Below are positions 25,233-34,064 of a stretch of DNA of 37,868 nucleotides, piece by piece. Numbering within the stretch: the stretch's first letter is position 1; each line of letters starts with the position of its first letter. The position numbers were made by a program, and so were the translations under genes. Origin of the DNA: Clostridia bacterium (GTDB taxonomy: Bacteria; Bacillota; Clostridia; Oscillospirales; CAG-272); NCBI GenBank assembly GCA_017631085.1, contig JAGBTY010000029.1, positions 1 to 37,868 of the forward strand, written 5' to 3'. Below the pieces are notes generated by a model. The model was not told the DNA's origin, made no database searches, and was given only the letters and a program-made list of their open reading frames with translations.

Positions 25233-26129
25233 TTACATTGCGTATAGAGGGTCTATCTTCTTAAGCTCACCGAAGGTGTCTATCTCGATAATATCGCTGA
25301 ATGAGCACTCTCTTACAGATATCTTATATTCATTTATAAAATATCCGAGAGCGACCTCTTCAAAATATTTTTCTCTTCCTCCGGGTACGTTATTATATAC
25401 CTCATTGAGATGTCCTGCAAGTCTGTTTCCGTCCTCACGATTCCAATAGGAGATTCCATACATATGGTGACAGTCTGTGCCTCCAATTGCAAGCTTTTTG
25501 ATAACTCCATTATGGTCTGTTATAAAGCACCAGTCATCTGTCCTATCGGTAGGAACGCCGAGATAGTTACTCGAGTACTGATATTTTGTTATAAGCTTGG
25601 GATTGTAAAGAAGCAGGTCTGCCTCGAAGAAATAACTTCCCGCAATAAGATGACGTGCAAAATACGCCGAGGATATATTGTTTGTCTCGTTATAAACGGG
25701 GTTTTCGATAAAGGTGATATTGGGATATTTTTTAAGAAGCTGGTCAAATTGGTCCGCAAGATAACCTCTTACTATATATATCTCCTCTATCCCTGCCGAG
25801 ATAACAGCATCAATAAGAGTATCGATTATTCTCTGTCCCTTTACTCGTACAAGGGGCTTGGGAGTATTGAGAGTTACGGGAACCATGCGTGAGCCAAAGC
25901 CTGCCGCCATAAATATGGCTCTCTTTACTCTGTAAGGTTCAAGCGCCGCATAACCCTTACTGGTAAGCGCTCCTCCGTTTATAAGGCCCTTATCGGTAAG
26001 CTCCGCAACAAGCTTATTAACAGTTCCGACAGAGATACCGGCTTCCTTTGCCATCTCTCTTTGAGAGATCTGTCCGCTCTTGCTTTCAAGAAGCACCAAT
26101 ATGTCAAATTGCTTTTTCGTAATGTTCAT
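25233..26129 (-). CDS. Winged-helix / LicC-type cytidylyltransferase fusion
   Basis: Residues 1-65 form a winged helix-turn-helix (QREMAKEAGISVGTVNKLVAELTDKGLI). Residues 68-298 form a nucleotidyltransferase close to pneumococcal LicC. Visible landmarks are the loop AAGFGSRM (75-82) with NTPKPLV, the metal-binding acids in FFEADLLLYNP (E169, D171), YGISYW (224-229) and the C-terminal IIEID. LicC makes CDP-choline for decorating teichoic acid; relatives activate 2-aminoethylphosphonate or sugar phosphates. The gene is last in an ABC importer operon, 1 base after the permease, so the enzyme probably activates what the importer brings in after phosphorylation. The winged helix may let it regulate transcription as well. 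The substrate is inferred, not shown. No choline kinase is visible here. Confidence 0.83.
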   Translation of the reverse strand: MNITKKQFDILVLLESKSGQISQREMAKEAGISVGTVNKLVAELTDKGLINGGALTSKGYAALEPYRVKRAIFMAAGFGSRMVPVTLNTPKPLVRVKGQRIIDTLIDAVISAGIEEIYIVRGYLADQFDQLLKKYPNITFIENPVYNETNNISSAYFARHLIAGSYFFEADLLLYNPKLITKYQYSSNYLGVPTDRTDDWCFITDHNGVIKKLAIGGTDCHHMYGISYWNREDGNRLAGHLNEVYNNVPGGREKYFEEVALGYFINEYKISVRECSFSDIIEIDTFGELKKIDPLYAM

Positions 26130-26130
26130 T

Positions 26131-27774
26131 TTATATTTTCACCTTTACCTTTTTAGTTTTTCTTGTATTTTTCTTTGCAGAATAACCCCATCTGTCTTTT
26201 TTGAGTATTCCGATGACCGCCTTCATTATGATGTTCACAACAAGTATCAAGAGCGAGACGATAGCCATTCTTTCTATGAGGCCCTGATTATTAAGTCTCG
26301 GGATCATAAGAGATATGGGCGTCGTGTCTCTCGCTACGAGGAATGAAACAGCGGATATCGTCATCATACAGTTGACAAAAAAATATGAGAACATCTCAAG
26401 AACCGTTCCAATGCTCTGTGGAAGAAATACATCCTTTATCATACGCAATCTGCTGACCCCCATGGTCTTTCCGACTGCCTCGAGATTTTCGTTCATCTTT
26501 CCAAAGCCGTTATACATCATAAGATACGGTGACGAAATAAAGTGGACCGTATTCACCATTATGAGTATGAATAGTGTTCCGTATATCGCGCTTCCGCTGA
26601 AAGTCATAACATAGGAAAGACCGAGAACGATACCGGGGATCGCCATAAACGTAAGTACAAGAAGATGAAGCCCCTTTGAAAGCGGTGTGCGCATACGTGC
26701 TGTCAGATATGCAGTAACGAATGCTATCAAAGTACCTATAAGCGCTGTTGCAAGTGCTATGACAAGTGAATTGATAAGATAACCGTCATATCGCTCAAGT
26801 GTATCTCCAAAATGCTTAAGAGTAAAAGTTATATTCTTTGGATATTTTTCCGAAAAACCGCATATAAGGAATGAGATTATGGGAAGGATCGAGAAAACTG
26901 ATACAAGTGTACATACACCGAAGGCTACTCGATTGCGAACCTTGGAATATGCCCTGCCCTCACCTTTTTTAACAAAAGCGGACGTACCCTTTTCCTTATT
27001 TAAAATGTCAGCCGCAAAGGCAACAAGTGCGGGAATAAGTAAAACGAGTCCGTAGAAGCAGCCTCTACCGAAATCGAGCTGTCCTATTACCTCCTCATAC
27101 ATAAGCGAGGATATGGTTTTAGTCTGTCCGCCTATCATTATCGGCACACCGTAATCTGTAACGATCAGTGAAAAGGTGCTGAACACAGCTGCAATGAGGG
27201 GTTTGCGAAGATAAGGCAACGTAATTCTCACAAGCTGTCTCTTTTTACTGATGCCGAGAACGTCTGCCGCCTCGTAGACCGTCATGTCCTCGTATTTGAG
27301 AACGTCGGATAACATTATAAATGCTACGGGAAATGCATACAATACAGAGCCGAGCACAATACCTATAGGTCCGTAAATTATATTTCCGCTGATTCCTAAA
27401 AGGTCGGTTATTATTCCGCTCGTTCCCAAAAGTGTAATTAGTCCCATACCGTGTGATATGGAAGGAATAAGCATAGGAAGCACAAGTATAACACTGAAAA
27501 GCCCCTTGAGCTTCATATCAGACCTATTGATGCACCATGCGAGAAGATATGCTAAAACAAGCACTATCGCGGTGGACACAAGAGTGAGAACTACTGTATT
27601 TTTAAGTGCAGGAAGAAATCTCGGACCTTCAATAACAGCCTTCGCGCCCTCAATGGTAAAGCTTGAAAACATTCTTATGATAGGAATTATCACAGAAGCA
27701 ATAAATACAAGCCCCACGGTAACCTTTACAGTTCCCGTCACAGCTCCCTTTTTAAGAGATGCCCTTTTAGTCAT
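26131..27774 (-). CDS. ABC importer permease, two fused permease domains (Fe3+/2-aminoethylphosphonate type)
   Basis: The 547-residue inner-membrane protein has about twelve helices arranged as two permease units. Each carries a cytoplasmic EAA loop for ATPase contact: EAADVLGISKKRQLVRITLPYL (about 170-190) and LEAVGKTMGVSRLRMIKDVFLP in the second half. Such fused permeases are typical of ferric iron, thiamine and 2-aminoethylphosphonate importers. It overlaps the ATPase gene by 8 bases and is followed at once by the LicC-like gene. The substrate is not readable from the permease. Confidence 0.9.
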   Translation of the reverse strand: MTKRASLKKGAVTGTVKVTVGLVFIASVIIPIIRMFSSFTIEGAKAVIEGPRFLPALKNTVVLTLVSTAIVLVLAYLLAWCINRSDMKLKGLFSVILVLPMLIPSISHGMGLITLLGTSGIITDLLGISGNIIYGPIGIVLGSVLYAFPVAFIMLSDVLKYEDMTVYEAADVLGISKKRQLVRITLPYLRKPLIAAVFSTFSLIVTDYGVPIMIGGQTKTISSLMYEEVIGQLDFGRGCFYGLVLLIPALVAFAADILNKEKGTSAFVKKGEGRAYSKVRNRVAFGVCTLVSVFSILPIISFLICGFSEKYPKNITFTLKHFGDTLERYDGYLINSLVIALATALIGTLIAFVTAYLTARMRTPLSKGLHLLVLTFMAIPGIVLGLSYVMTFSGSAIYGTLFILIMVNTVHFISSPYLMMYNGFGKMNENLEAVGKTMGVSRLRMIKDVFLPQSIGTVLEMFSYFFVNCMMTISAVSFLVARDTTPISLMIPRLNNQGLIERMAIVSLLILVVNIIMKAVIGILKKDRWGYSAKKNTRKTKKVKVKI

Positions 27775-28570
27775 TTGAGCCTCCCATAAATTCTGAAAGA
27801 GAGTCTATCTTTTTCACAAGATTGTCAACGACGAAGTGCTTAACGTAATCGTTTGCAGGATGGTCTATGATATTTCTCGGAGTATCTATCTGACAGAGCC
27901 TCGAGTCTTCCATGACAAGTATCCTGTCGGACATAGCAAAGGCTTCCTCCTGGTCGTGTGTAATGTATATCATAGTCGTTCCGTACTTCGCCTGTATATT
28001 CTTGATAATATCACGAAGCTGAAGTCTTGTGGCAACGTCGAGAGCCGACATAGGCTCGTCGAAGAGCATTATCTTCGGATTAAGTATAAGCGTTCTTGCA
28101 ATAGCAACTCTCTGCTGCTGTCCACCCGAAAGTTCTCCCGGATATCTCTCAAGAAGTCCTCCTATACCAAGGTCTTCGAGCAGATGCTCTGCCTTCGTCT
28201 TTATTTTTTCTCTCTTTTCTTTATCTTTTTTAGGTATTTTAAGAAGCGCTGCATAGGTAACGTTCTCAAAAACCGTCATGTTCTCGAAAAGCGCGTAATT
28301 CTGAAAAACGATTCCCATTGAGCGCTTTGATGGGTGAGCATAGGTAATATCCTCACCGTCAAGGTATATCTTTCCCGACGTAGGCTCAAGAAGTCCTACA
28401 AGCACACGGAGAAGCGTGGTCTTTCCGCAACCCGACGGTCCGAGAATGGAAAGAAATTCGCCCTCGGAAACTTCAAATGAGACTTCGTTAAGCGCTACCT
28501 TTTCGCTTTCACCGTCAAATTTTTTATAAAGTCCTTCTATTTTGAGTTTAGAATTATTTAATGCTTCCAT
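27767..28570 (-). CDS. ABC importer ATPase (PotA/CysA-like)
   Basis: The 267-residue ATPase has Walker A GPSGCGKTT (about 44-52), Q-loop FQNYALFE, signature LSGGQQQRVAIAR, Walker B IMLFDEP and switch His in YITHDQEEA. It lacks the long C-terminal regulatory domain of PotA/MalK beyond about residue 235, so transport is probably not allosterically inhibited at this level. It overlaps the genes on both sides (13 and 8 bases), indicating a tightly coupled operon. Confidence 0.93.
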   Translation of the reverse strand: MEALNNSKLKIEGLYKKFDGESEKVALNEVSFEVSEGEFLSILGPSGCGKTTLLRVLVGLLEPTSGKIYLDGEDITYAHPSKRSMGIVFQNYALFENMTVFENVTYAALLKIPKKDKEKREKIKTKAEHLLEDLGIGGLLERYPGELSGGQQQRVAIARTLILNPKIMLFDEPMSALDVATRLQLRDIIKNIQAKYGTTMIYITHDQEEAFAMSDRILVMEDSRLCQIDTPRNIIDHPANDYVKHFVVDNLVKKIDSLSEFMGGSND

Positions 28571-29559
28571 TTTTTAAGGAGTTCCGCCTTTCTTTCGGGT
28601 GTGTTATCACTCATATCCGAATATTTTATATCGCTTGGGTAATTTTTCACTTCAAAGGTCTTTTCGGAATATATTCTTTCGGGGAAGAAATTCGCACATT
28701 TTTCTTCGGTAGCCTCTCCCGCAAGATATTTGAATACGGCTACCACGTCCTCGTCCTCCTCGTATCCCGCAACGATCCCCTGACCGTAGAGGGAAAATGG
28801 AGAGCCCTCATCAAAATAAAGTATCTCAAGATTTGCGCCCTCGTTTATTCTTGTAACAGCATTACCCGTCATTCCAAGACCGATAGCGACCTCCTCAATA
28901 ACCAGAGCATTCACGGGGCCCGATCCCGAAGACGTGAAGCTTAACACGTTCTCCGAGAGAGCATCAAAATATTCGAACGCCTTATCCTCGCCCCATTCGT
29001 TAACAAGCGAAAGCAGGAACATATATCCTGTTCCCGAGGAAACGGGGGACGGCATTGAAATAAGGTCTTTATATTTTTCGTCGAGGAGATCCTCATATGA
29101 CTCAGGCTTTTCGAGCCCTCTCTCCTCAAGAACGTCAAGGTTTACTATTATCGAGCCGCCGTTACGTTCTTCGGGAACGTAGAAGTTGCTCTCAAGAACG
29201 TCATCAGCGAAAACACCAAAATCCATCGTCCCATTAAGATCGGCAAGATAGCCAAGCTTTTGGAGCTCCGCAAGATAGCCATACTCAAGATTGTGAGTTA
29301 TCTGATATTCGCTGTAACTGCCTGATGCCTTAAGATAAGCAGCATGGTCGCCACTGCTCTTGTATTCAAAAACTATATCAAGCTCGGGAAATTCCTCCTC
29401 GAGTCGTTCCTCGAGAAATTCCATCTTATAATCCTCGGAGCTTGTAAGTATAAGGATCTCTTTCTTTCCGAATCCCGCACGCGAACTAACGGCAAGAACA
29501 AAGGTAAGAATGAGAATGATACAGAAAAACAATGAGATGCGAGAAGTGGATTTTGCCAT
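28558..29559 (-). CDS. Extracellular solute-binding protein of the importer
   Basis: The 333-residue protein has a basic start and a hydrophobic helix (about 8-24), then the fold of family 1/6 binding proteins used by iron, thiamine and phosphonate importers. Landmarks are ILILTSSEDYKMEFLEERLEEEFP and the hinge regions MPSPVSSGTGYMFL and FTSSGSGPVNALVIEEVAIGLG. There is no clear lipobox; the only early Cys (residue 12) lies inside the helix, so it may be anchored by an uncleaved signal. The Ser/Gly-rich pocket loops would suit an anionic ligand. I chose the ATG at 29559 because AAAGGA lies 8 bases upstream; the frame runs 39 codons further into the leader without a site. Confidence 0.85.
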   Translation of the reverse strand: MAKSTSRISLFFCIILILTFVLAVSSRAGFGKKEILILTSSEDYKMEFLEERLEEEFPELDIVFEYKSSGDHAAYLKASGSYSEYQITHNLEYGYLAELQKLGYLADLNGTMDFGVFADDVLESNFYVPEERNGGSIIVNLDVLEERGLEKPESYEDLLDEKYKDLISMPSPVSSGTGYMFLLSLVNEWGEDKAFEYFDALSENVLSFTSSGSGPVNALVIEEVAIGLGMTGNAVTRINEGANLEILYFDEGSPFSLYGQGIVAGYEEDEDVVAVFKYLAGEATEEKCANFFPERIYSEKTFEVKNYPSDIKYSDMSDNTPERKAELLKKWKH

Positions 29560-29647
29560 ATTTATGTCCTTTCTTTCGACCGTTTTTTCTCTGTTGATTT
29601 TCATTTTTATGTCAATATGTTTTAAGATATTAACACACATTTGATTC

Positions 29648-29676
29648 ATTATAACACCATAGGCATAAATTGTCAA
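29648..29676 (-). promoter_or_regulatory. Consensus promoter of the importer/LicC operon
   Basis: TTGACA (29671-29676) and TATAAT (29648-29653) on the minus strand are separated by 17 bases, giving a leader of about 80 bases. Confidence 0.85.
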
Positions 29677-29875
29677 GCATTTTATTAAATTTTGTTTCGT
29701 TTTATTTTAAAACTTATTTATTTTTGAACGTTTGAGTGAATTATTCCTCAGGTTTTGTTCATTCGTTTCACTTTTTCTATATGCTATTTTACCCCAAAAG
29801 AAGAACATGACAGAAAAAAACCGATATATTTACACTTTTTCATAAATTTTTTAATATTTTTTTCTTAATTACCTA
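29677..29875. other. AT-rich gap between divergent promoters
   Basis: No gene is visible. The stretch is more than three-quarters A+T and separates the importer operon (minus) from the ferredoxin gene (plus). Confidence 0.6.
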
Positions 29876-29903
29876 TTGCATTTTTAAATAAATATGATAC
29901 AAT
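29876..29903 (+). promoter_or_regulatory. Promoter of the ferredoxin gene
   Basis: TTGCAT (29876-29881) and TACAAT (29898-29903) are 16 bases apart. The ribosome binding site GGAGGT follows at 29924-29929. Confidence 0.7.
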
Positions 29904-29937
29904 ATAGGTACAAAAATATTTTTGGAGGTAAAATAAC

Positions 29938-30108
29938 ATGGCATACAAGATCACAGATGAGTGCATCGCTTGTGGCGCGTGCACAGAGGCTTGTCCCGTA
30001 GATGCAATTAAGGAAGGCGACGGCAAGTACGAGATCAATGCAGACGAGTGCATTGAGTGCGGAGCTTGCGCTGAAGCTTGCCCTGTTTCAGCTCCTGTAG
30101 CTGACTAA
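29938..30108 (+). CDS. 2[4Fe-4S] ferredoxin
   Basis: The 56-residue clostridial-type ferredoxin has two clusters, each held by CxxCxxCxxxCP: C9, C12, C15, C19 ([12 protein letters not shown]) and C38, C41, C44, C48 ([12 protein letters not shown]). It is a cytosolic low-potential electron carrier for pyruvate:ferredoxin oxidoreductase, hydrogenase and similar enzymes. A strong GGAGGT sits 8 bases before the ATG, the promoter is good and a terminator follows closely, so it is a short and probably abundant transcript. G+C is above that of the flanking DNA, normal for a highly expressed gene. Confidence 0.97.
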   Translation: MAYKITDECIACGACTEACPVDAIKEGDGKYEINADECIECGACAEACPVSAPVAD

Positions 30109-30144
30109 TCAAATTATCCTTAATACATACGGATATACAGAGTG

Positions 30145-30178
30145 GGCTGTCTCTTGATACGAGACAGCCTTACTTTTT
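30145..30178 (+). terminator. Terminator of the ferredoxin gene
   Basis: GGCTGTCTC and GAGACAGCC form a perfect 9-bp stem with a 7-base loop, followed by TACTTTTTT. The methyltransferase gene starts 18 bases later, so it is read by leakage or from a promoter I cannot see. Confidence 0.85.
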
Positions 30179-30195
30179 TAAAAAATGGAGCATAT

Positions 30196-30984
30196 ATGGA
30201 AGATATTATTTTGAATCCCGACGAAAGACTTGACAAGGTCAACGAAGATATTACAATAATACAAAAGAAAAACGGGCTCACCTTTGGCACAGACGCATAT
30301 CTTCTTGCCGCTTTTATGAAGGAACAACGGAGTGCTAAAGCTGTAGAGTTAGGTGCTGGAACAGGAATCATTTCCCTGCTCTCTGCGTCAAAAGGACGTT
30401 TTGCGCACATAACTGCCGTCGAAATACAAAAGGATTTTTCGGAGCTTTGCGAGAGAAATGCAAGTCTCAATTCGCTTTCCGACACTCTAACAACTCTTCA
30501 CGCAGACATACGAGATATAACGGTCGAAAACGTCGGCGGTGAGGTAGACGTGGTATTTTCAAATCCGCCCTATATGAAGCGGGAGAGCGGAGCTAAAAAC
30601 GAGTATGAGATAAAATATATAGCAAGACACGAGGTCTGCGGTACGATAGTTGACTTCTGCCTATCCGCCAAGCGCCTTCTTAAGCACGGCGGAAGATTCT
30701 ACTGTGTTTATCGCCCCGACAGACTTTCGGAGCTTCTCGTTGCCATGAGTGAGAACATGATAGAGCCAAAAAAGATAACTCTTGTTTCAGCCGACGTACG
30801 TACTCCTCCATCTATTGCTCTTGTAATGGGTGTTAAGGGCGGTGCGGCCTCAATGACTCTAACGAGAGGTCTTTACCTATACGAATCGAGTGACGACAAG
30901 CATGCCCCCTCAAGAAAAATGTCATTCGATGCCGAGCGGATATACGAAACTATGTCATTCGAAGACTTTGAAAAGAAAAAATAA
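30196..30984 (+). CDS. TrmN6/YfiC-like tRNA (adenine-N6) methyltransferase
   Basis: The 262-residue class I methyltransferase has the SAM loop VELGAGTGIISLL (about 50-62) and the N6-adenine motif NPPY (FSNPPYMK, about 131). It begins NPDERLDKVNEDITIIQKKNGLTFGTDAYLLAAF, typical of the Firmicute YabB/TrmN6 group that modifies tRNA1(Val) at A37. In many Firmicutes this gene sits next to rsmI; here rsmI is 9 kb away. The ATG at 30196 follows a GGAG 6 bases upstream; a longer frame would start inside the ferredoxin terminator. It is followed by a TtcA-like gene 13 bases later. Confidence 0.88.
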   Translation: MEDIILNPDERLDKVNEDITIIQKKNGLTFGTDAYLLAAFMKEQRSAKAVELGAGTGIISLLSASKGRFAHITAVEIQKDFSELCERNASLNSLSDTLTTLHADIRDITVENVGGEVDVVFSNPPYMKRESGAKNEYEIKYIARHEVCGTIVDFCLSAKRLLKHGGRFYCVYRPDRLSELLVAMSENMIEPKKITLVSADVRTPPSIALVMGVKGGAASMTLTRGLYLYESSDDKHAPSRKMSFDAERIYETMSFEDFEKKK

Positions 30985-30997
30985 GGGATAAATATAT

Positions 30998-31759
30998 ATG
31001 GAAAACATGAAACGCATACTCAGTTATGCACGTCGTGCTATCGACGATTATGAAATGATAAAAGAGGGAGATAAAATAGCTATAGGAGTATCGGCAGGTA
31101 AGGACTCGCTGACACTTCTTGCCGCCATGGCGGAGCTGAGAAGATTTTATCCCAGAAGCTTTTCTCTCTGTGCCATTACGGTAGACATGGGTTTTGCCGG
31201 AGTGGACTTCTCCCCTATCGCCGATATGTGCCGTGAGCTTGACGTAGAATATCACGTAGTAAAAACAGAAATATCCAAAGTTATTTTCGACGTGAGAAAA
31301 GAAAAGAATCCCTGCTCACTCTGCGCAAAGATGCGCCGCGGCGCTCTTTACGGATACGCAAGGGATATAGGCTGTAATACAGTAGCTCTCGGACATCATT
31401 TTGACGACGTAGTTGAGACCTTTATGCTCAATCTTTTCTACGAGGGTCGCCTTGGTTGCTTCCAGCCTGTCACATACCTTTCAAACACGGGAATAACCCT
31501 TATACGACCTATGATATATATGCCCGAAAAGGACGTAAGATATTTTGCTTCAAAAAATTCTCTTCCCGTTGTAAAATCTCCTTGCCCCGCAGACGGAAAT
31601 ACCCAAAGAGAAGAAATGAAGCAGCTGCTTCATAGCCTTGAGAAGCAAAACAAAGGACTCAGGTACAGAATATTTGGTGCGCTTCAGCGTGGCGAGATAG
31701 ACGGCTTCCGTGAGTTTGGCAGAATGGAAGCTATGAAGAATTACGACTGTGAGGAATAA
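30998..31759 (+). CDS. ttcA: TtcA-family tRNA thiolation ATPase
   Basis: This 253-residue PP-loop ATPase has SAGKDS (32-37; SGGKDS is usual), LGHHFDDVVET (131-141) and three Cys that would hold the catalytic [4Fe-4S] cluster: C106-x2-C109 (PCSLCAKMRRG) and C196 (SPCP). TtcA makes 2-thiocytidine at position 32 of certain tRNAs. The gene is co-directional with the TrmN6-like methyltransferase, giving a small tRNA-modification pair behind a ferredoxin gene. The Gly-to-Ala change in the PP-loop is conservative. Confidence 0.85.
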   Translation: MENMKRILSYARRAIDDYEMIKEGDKIAIGVSAGKDSLTLLAAMAELRRFYPRSFSLCAITVDMGFAGVDFSPIADMCRELDVEYHVVKTEISKVIFDVRKEKNPCSLCAKMRRGALYGYARDIGCNTVALGHHFDDVVETFMLNLFYEGRLGCFQPVTYLSNTGITLIRPMIYMPEKDVRYFASKNSLPVVKSPCPADGNTQREEMKQLLHSLEKQNKGLRYRIFGALQRGEIDGFREFGRMEAMKNYDCEE

Positions 31760-31774
31760 ATAATACACGAAGGT

Positions 31775-31803
31775 GCTGTCTCAAATTCGAAATTTGAGAC
31801 AGC
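31775..31803 (+). terminator. Hairpin terminator of ttcA
   Basis: GCTGTCTCAAAT and its exact complement form a 12-bp stem with a 5-base loop, 16 bases after the stop codon. The tail (TCCGAATTTTG) is only weakly T-rich. Its outer stem repeats the GCTGTCTC core of the terminator at 30145. Confidence 0.65.
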
Positions 31804-31809
31804 TCCGAA

Positions 31810-31922
31810 TTTTGTATGTAAGGGGATAGTCAGATTTAGGCGAGAAGCGCCGTTCTTCGAGACGTAAGGCGTACACGGGTACGTCGAGTCTCGAAAACGG
31901 TGGTAGAAAAGTCCGAATAAAA
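31810..31922. other. Structured non-coding element between convergent genes
   Basis: The region folds into GGCGAGAAGCGCC, then a long stem (CCGTT.TTCGAGAC with GTCTCGAAAACGG) that encloses an inner hairpin (CGTAC/GTACG). It is G+C-richer than neighbouring gaps and has no open frame. A small RNA or a non-autonomous repeat element are both possible. Confidence 0.45.
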
Positions 31923-31925
31923 AAT

Positions 31926-31955
31926 GAAAACAGAGCCGAAAATGGCTCTGTTTTC
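31926..31955 (-). terminator. Terminator of the dCMP deaminase-to-dnaI operon
   Basis: GAAAACAGAGCC and GGCTCTGTTTTC form a perfect 12-bp stem with a 6-base loop, followed on the minus strand by ATTTTTTATTC. It lies about 100 bases past the dnaI stop codon, with nothing clearer between. Confidence 0.8.
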
Positions 31956-32059
31956 TACATTATGATTGTCTCATTTGTGTTTTTTGCTATTTGCGGGACA
32001 GCTTATTACTTTGTTTTTCGAACTTTTCGGTCTCGTCAAATGTGACAGCCCCGTGTTTT

Positions 32060-33037
32060 TTATTTTTTCATAAGCTTTTGACGTCTTACGTCAGATCCAA
32101 CAAAGCGGAGAGGTCGGTATTCACCGAAAAGCCTGCTGGCAATACGTTCACCATATCTTCCTTCAATATCTTTGGCTCCAAGATTGGTATTTATCATAGT
32201 ACTCTTTTTGCCGTTTATTCTCGAATTGAGAAGATCATAGATACACGAAAGCGAGAATTGGTTTACCACCTCTGTTCCAAGGTCGTCGATTATAAGCAGG
32301 TCACATTCATAATAATCTCTCGTATCTCTGCCTCGCGTCCCAGACGCACTGTTTCCAAATCTCTTTTCTTCAAAGTCGCCGAGCATTCCTACCGCCGTGG
32401 TATAAACCACGTCATAGCCTCTGTCTATAACTCTCTCGGCTACCGCCGTTGAAAGATGTGTCTTACCAAGTCCCGTTCCACCGAACAGAAGAAAATTATC
32501 AGAGCACGAACCGTCAATTGTATTTGCAAAATCAGAAAGGCATTGGGCGTTGTTTTTCATCGTCTCTCTGTTAGCACCTGCGGTATAATATTCAAATGAG
32601 AAATTGTCAAATCTTTGTCTTCCGATAAGACCGCCAAGCCCCGATGACTCGTATCCCGCCATAGCAAGCGCCTTCTTCATGCAGGAGCACATTTTAGTAT
32701 CTACGTATCCCGTATCTCCACACGCTTCACATTCGTATCTTACGTCGGTGTAATCCGATGGGTATCCCGCTGCCTCGAGAAGCTCGGCTCTTTTTTTATT
32801 ATACTCGCTATTAAGCAGACGTATCTCATCAAGCCTTTCGGTAAAGTTTTCCTTACCGCTTCCAAGGGCGTCCATTATTTTTATGCAGGTGGAGGAAAGC
32901 TGCGTATCTATCCGCCAAAGCTCCGGTATCTTATCATAAAGCTCGTATCTGCGAGCATCGGCTTCCTCTCTTGCCTTCAGATATTTATTTGAGTACTCAG
33001 CCTTTATTCTGGCAAAATTCTCTCTGTTATATCCCAT
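32060..33037 (-). CDS. dnaI: Replicative helicase loader (DnaI/DnaC-type AAA+ ATPase)
   Basis: The 325-residue protein has an N-terminal helical part with a Cys-rich zinc site (C103, C106, C117, C119: CEACGDTGYVDTKMCSC) and a C-terminal AAA+ ATPase. The ATPase shows Walker A GGTGLGKTH (186-194) and Walker B LLIIDDLGTE. DnaI loads the replicative helicase on the chromosome with DnaD. It is the last gene of the operon, 27 bases after the DnaD-domain gene, with AAAGGA before the ATG. IstB-type transposon ATPases look similar, but the zinc site and the dnaD neighbour favour a loader. Confidence 0.9.
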   Translation of the reverse strand: MGYNRENFARIKAEYSNKYLKAREEADARRYELYDKIPELWRIDTQLSSTCIKIMDALGSGKENFTERLDEIRLLNSEYNKKRAELLEAAGYPSDYTDVRYECEACGDTGYVDTKMCSCMKKALAMAGYESSGLGGLIGRQRFDNFSFEYYTAGANRETMKNNAQCLSDFANTIDGSCSDNFLLFGGTGLGKTHLSTAVAERVIDRGYDVVYTTAVGMLGDFEEKRFGNSASGTRGRDTRDYYECDLLIIDDLGTEVVNQFSLSCIYDLLNSRINGKKSTMINTNLGAKDIEGRYGERIASRLFGEYRPLRFVGSDVRRQKLMKK

Positions 33038-33064
33038 ATCGTTTCCTTTCGGGATAATATCCCT

Positions 33065-34039
33065 TTATTTCTTCATTTTCTCATAGCTGCGATTAAGTGC
33101 CGCTTCAAAGAAATCTTCCGTGTCATAGCTCTTTGTGTCGGTTCTCGCAGAATGCTTTTCGTCTATATACGCAGAAACCTCGTCATATGTCTTAAGATTT
33201 TCAGAATACCAATTATCGAGTATTCCGCCTGCATAGCTGGGATTTGCCTCGTGAAGCGTATCCACCGTTATATCATACGCAAGCTTTATGACCTCTGTGT
33301 CATATCCGTAATCAAGTGTCCACTTGGTGAAAAGCTTTTTCTCCTTAGTAGACAGCTCCCTGTCCTCTGCCCCGAACATACTCTTTACCTTATATACCGT
33401 CTCTTTTGAACGTTCAATGGCATCAATTCGCTCATTTATGGCAGAAGCCGTGGTTATATCCTCGTCATAAAATGAGAATACAGTCTTTTCAATAAACTTT
33501 ACACTTTTCTTTCCAAGTCTTGAGCAGTATGCGACTACAGATAATACAGCCTCCTCCTCAAGCTCAAGCTGGTCGATAAGACCTGCCATGATTCCCGTCT
33601 CATATGTAGTAAATGTCTTCCCGAGTATCCGCTGCGCAGCGTCAAGATACTCAGCGGTGACCCGTCTGTCCTCCATGAGCTTTGCAAGCTCTGCCGTGCG
33701 GTAAGAGGCTATCTCACCCACTCTCTCGACAGCTCCTTTTTTGTGCGCCGTTTCTGTCTTTTGGCTCTTTTCGGTTTTCTCGGTCTTGGACTTGCCGCTC
33801 TGCTTTTTTATGATACCCGCGCCCGTCCAGAATTTGAGCGACGCCGCAAGGTCGCTCTCACCGATAGCGCTCATCCATTCAAGACTGTTCGATAGCAATA
33901 TCTCACCATTCTCGTCAGCGCTCATCAGAAGTGCAATAAGAATCTTGATATCCGTCTCGTCTGCATTTTCAAGAAGCTCAAAAAGAGAGGCATCAGGAGC
34001 TTTACCGATATTTTTAAGCTTATAAATACTTCCCTTCAT
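33065..34039 (-). CDS. dnaD: DnaD-domain replication initiation protein
   Basis: The 324-residue protein has an N-terminal winged-helix-like region (FELLENADETDIKILIALLMSADENGEI), a Lys/Thr linker (about 90-105) and two DnaD/DnaB_2-type helical modules. The second includes FTKWTLDYGYDTEVIKLAYDITVDTLHEANPSYAGGILDNWYSENLKT, with the classic YxxxIL.NW core. It takes part in primosome assembly with the helicase loader encoded next. The ATG at 34039 is my choice although its binding site (AAAGGAC) is 13 bases away; the frame continues 13 codons upstream and would overlap rex. Confidence 0.87.
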   Translation of the reverse strand: MKGSIYKLKNIGKAPDASLFELLENADETDIKILIALLMSADENGEILLSNSLEWMSAIGESDLAASLKFWTGAGIIKKQSGKSKTEKTEKSQKTETAHKKGAVERVGEIASYRTAELAKLMEDRRVTAEYLDAAQRILGKTFTTYETGIMAGLIDQLELEEEAVLSVVAYCSRLGKKSVKFIEKTVFSFYDEDITTASAINERIDAIERSKETVYKVKSMFGAEDRELSTKEKKLFTKWTLDYGYDTEVIKLAYDITVDTLHEANPSYAGGILDNWYSENLKTYDEVSAYIDEKHSARTDTKSYDTEDFFEAALNRSYEKMKK

Positions 34040-34064
34040 TATCCGTACATTTGTCCTTTGTAAC

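Noticed and set aside
32060..33037. IstB-type transposon ATPase
   Set aside because: The N-terminal zinc-binding region and adjacency to a DnaD-domain gene fit a DnaI helicase loader, and there are no transposase gene or inverted repeats.
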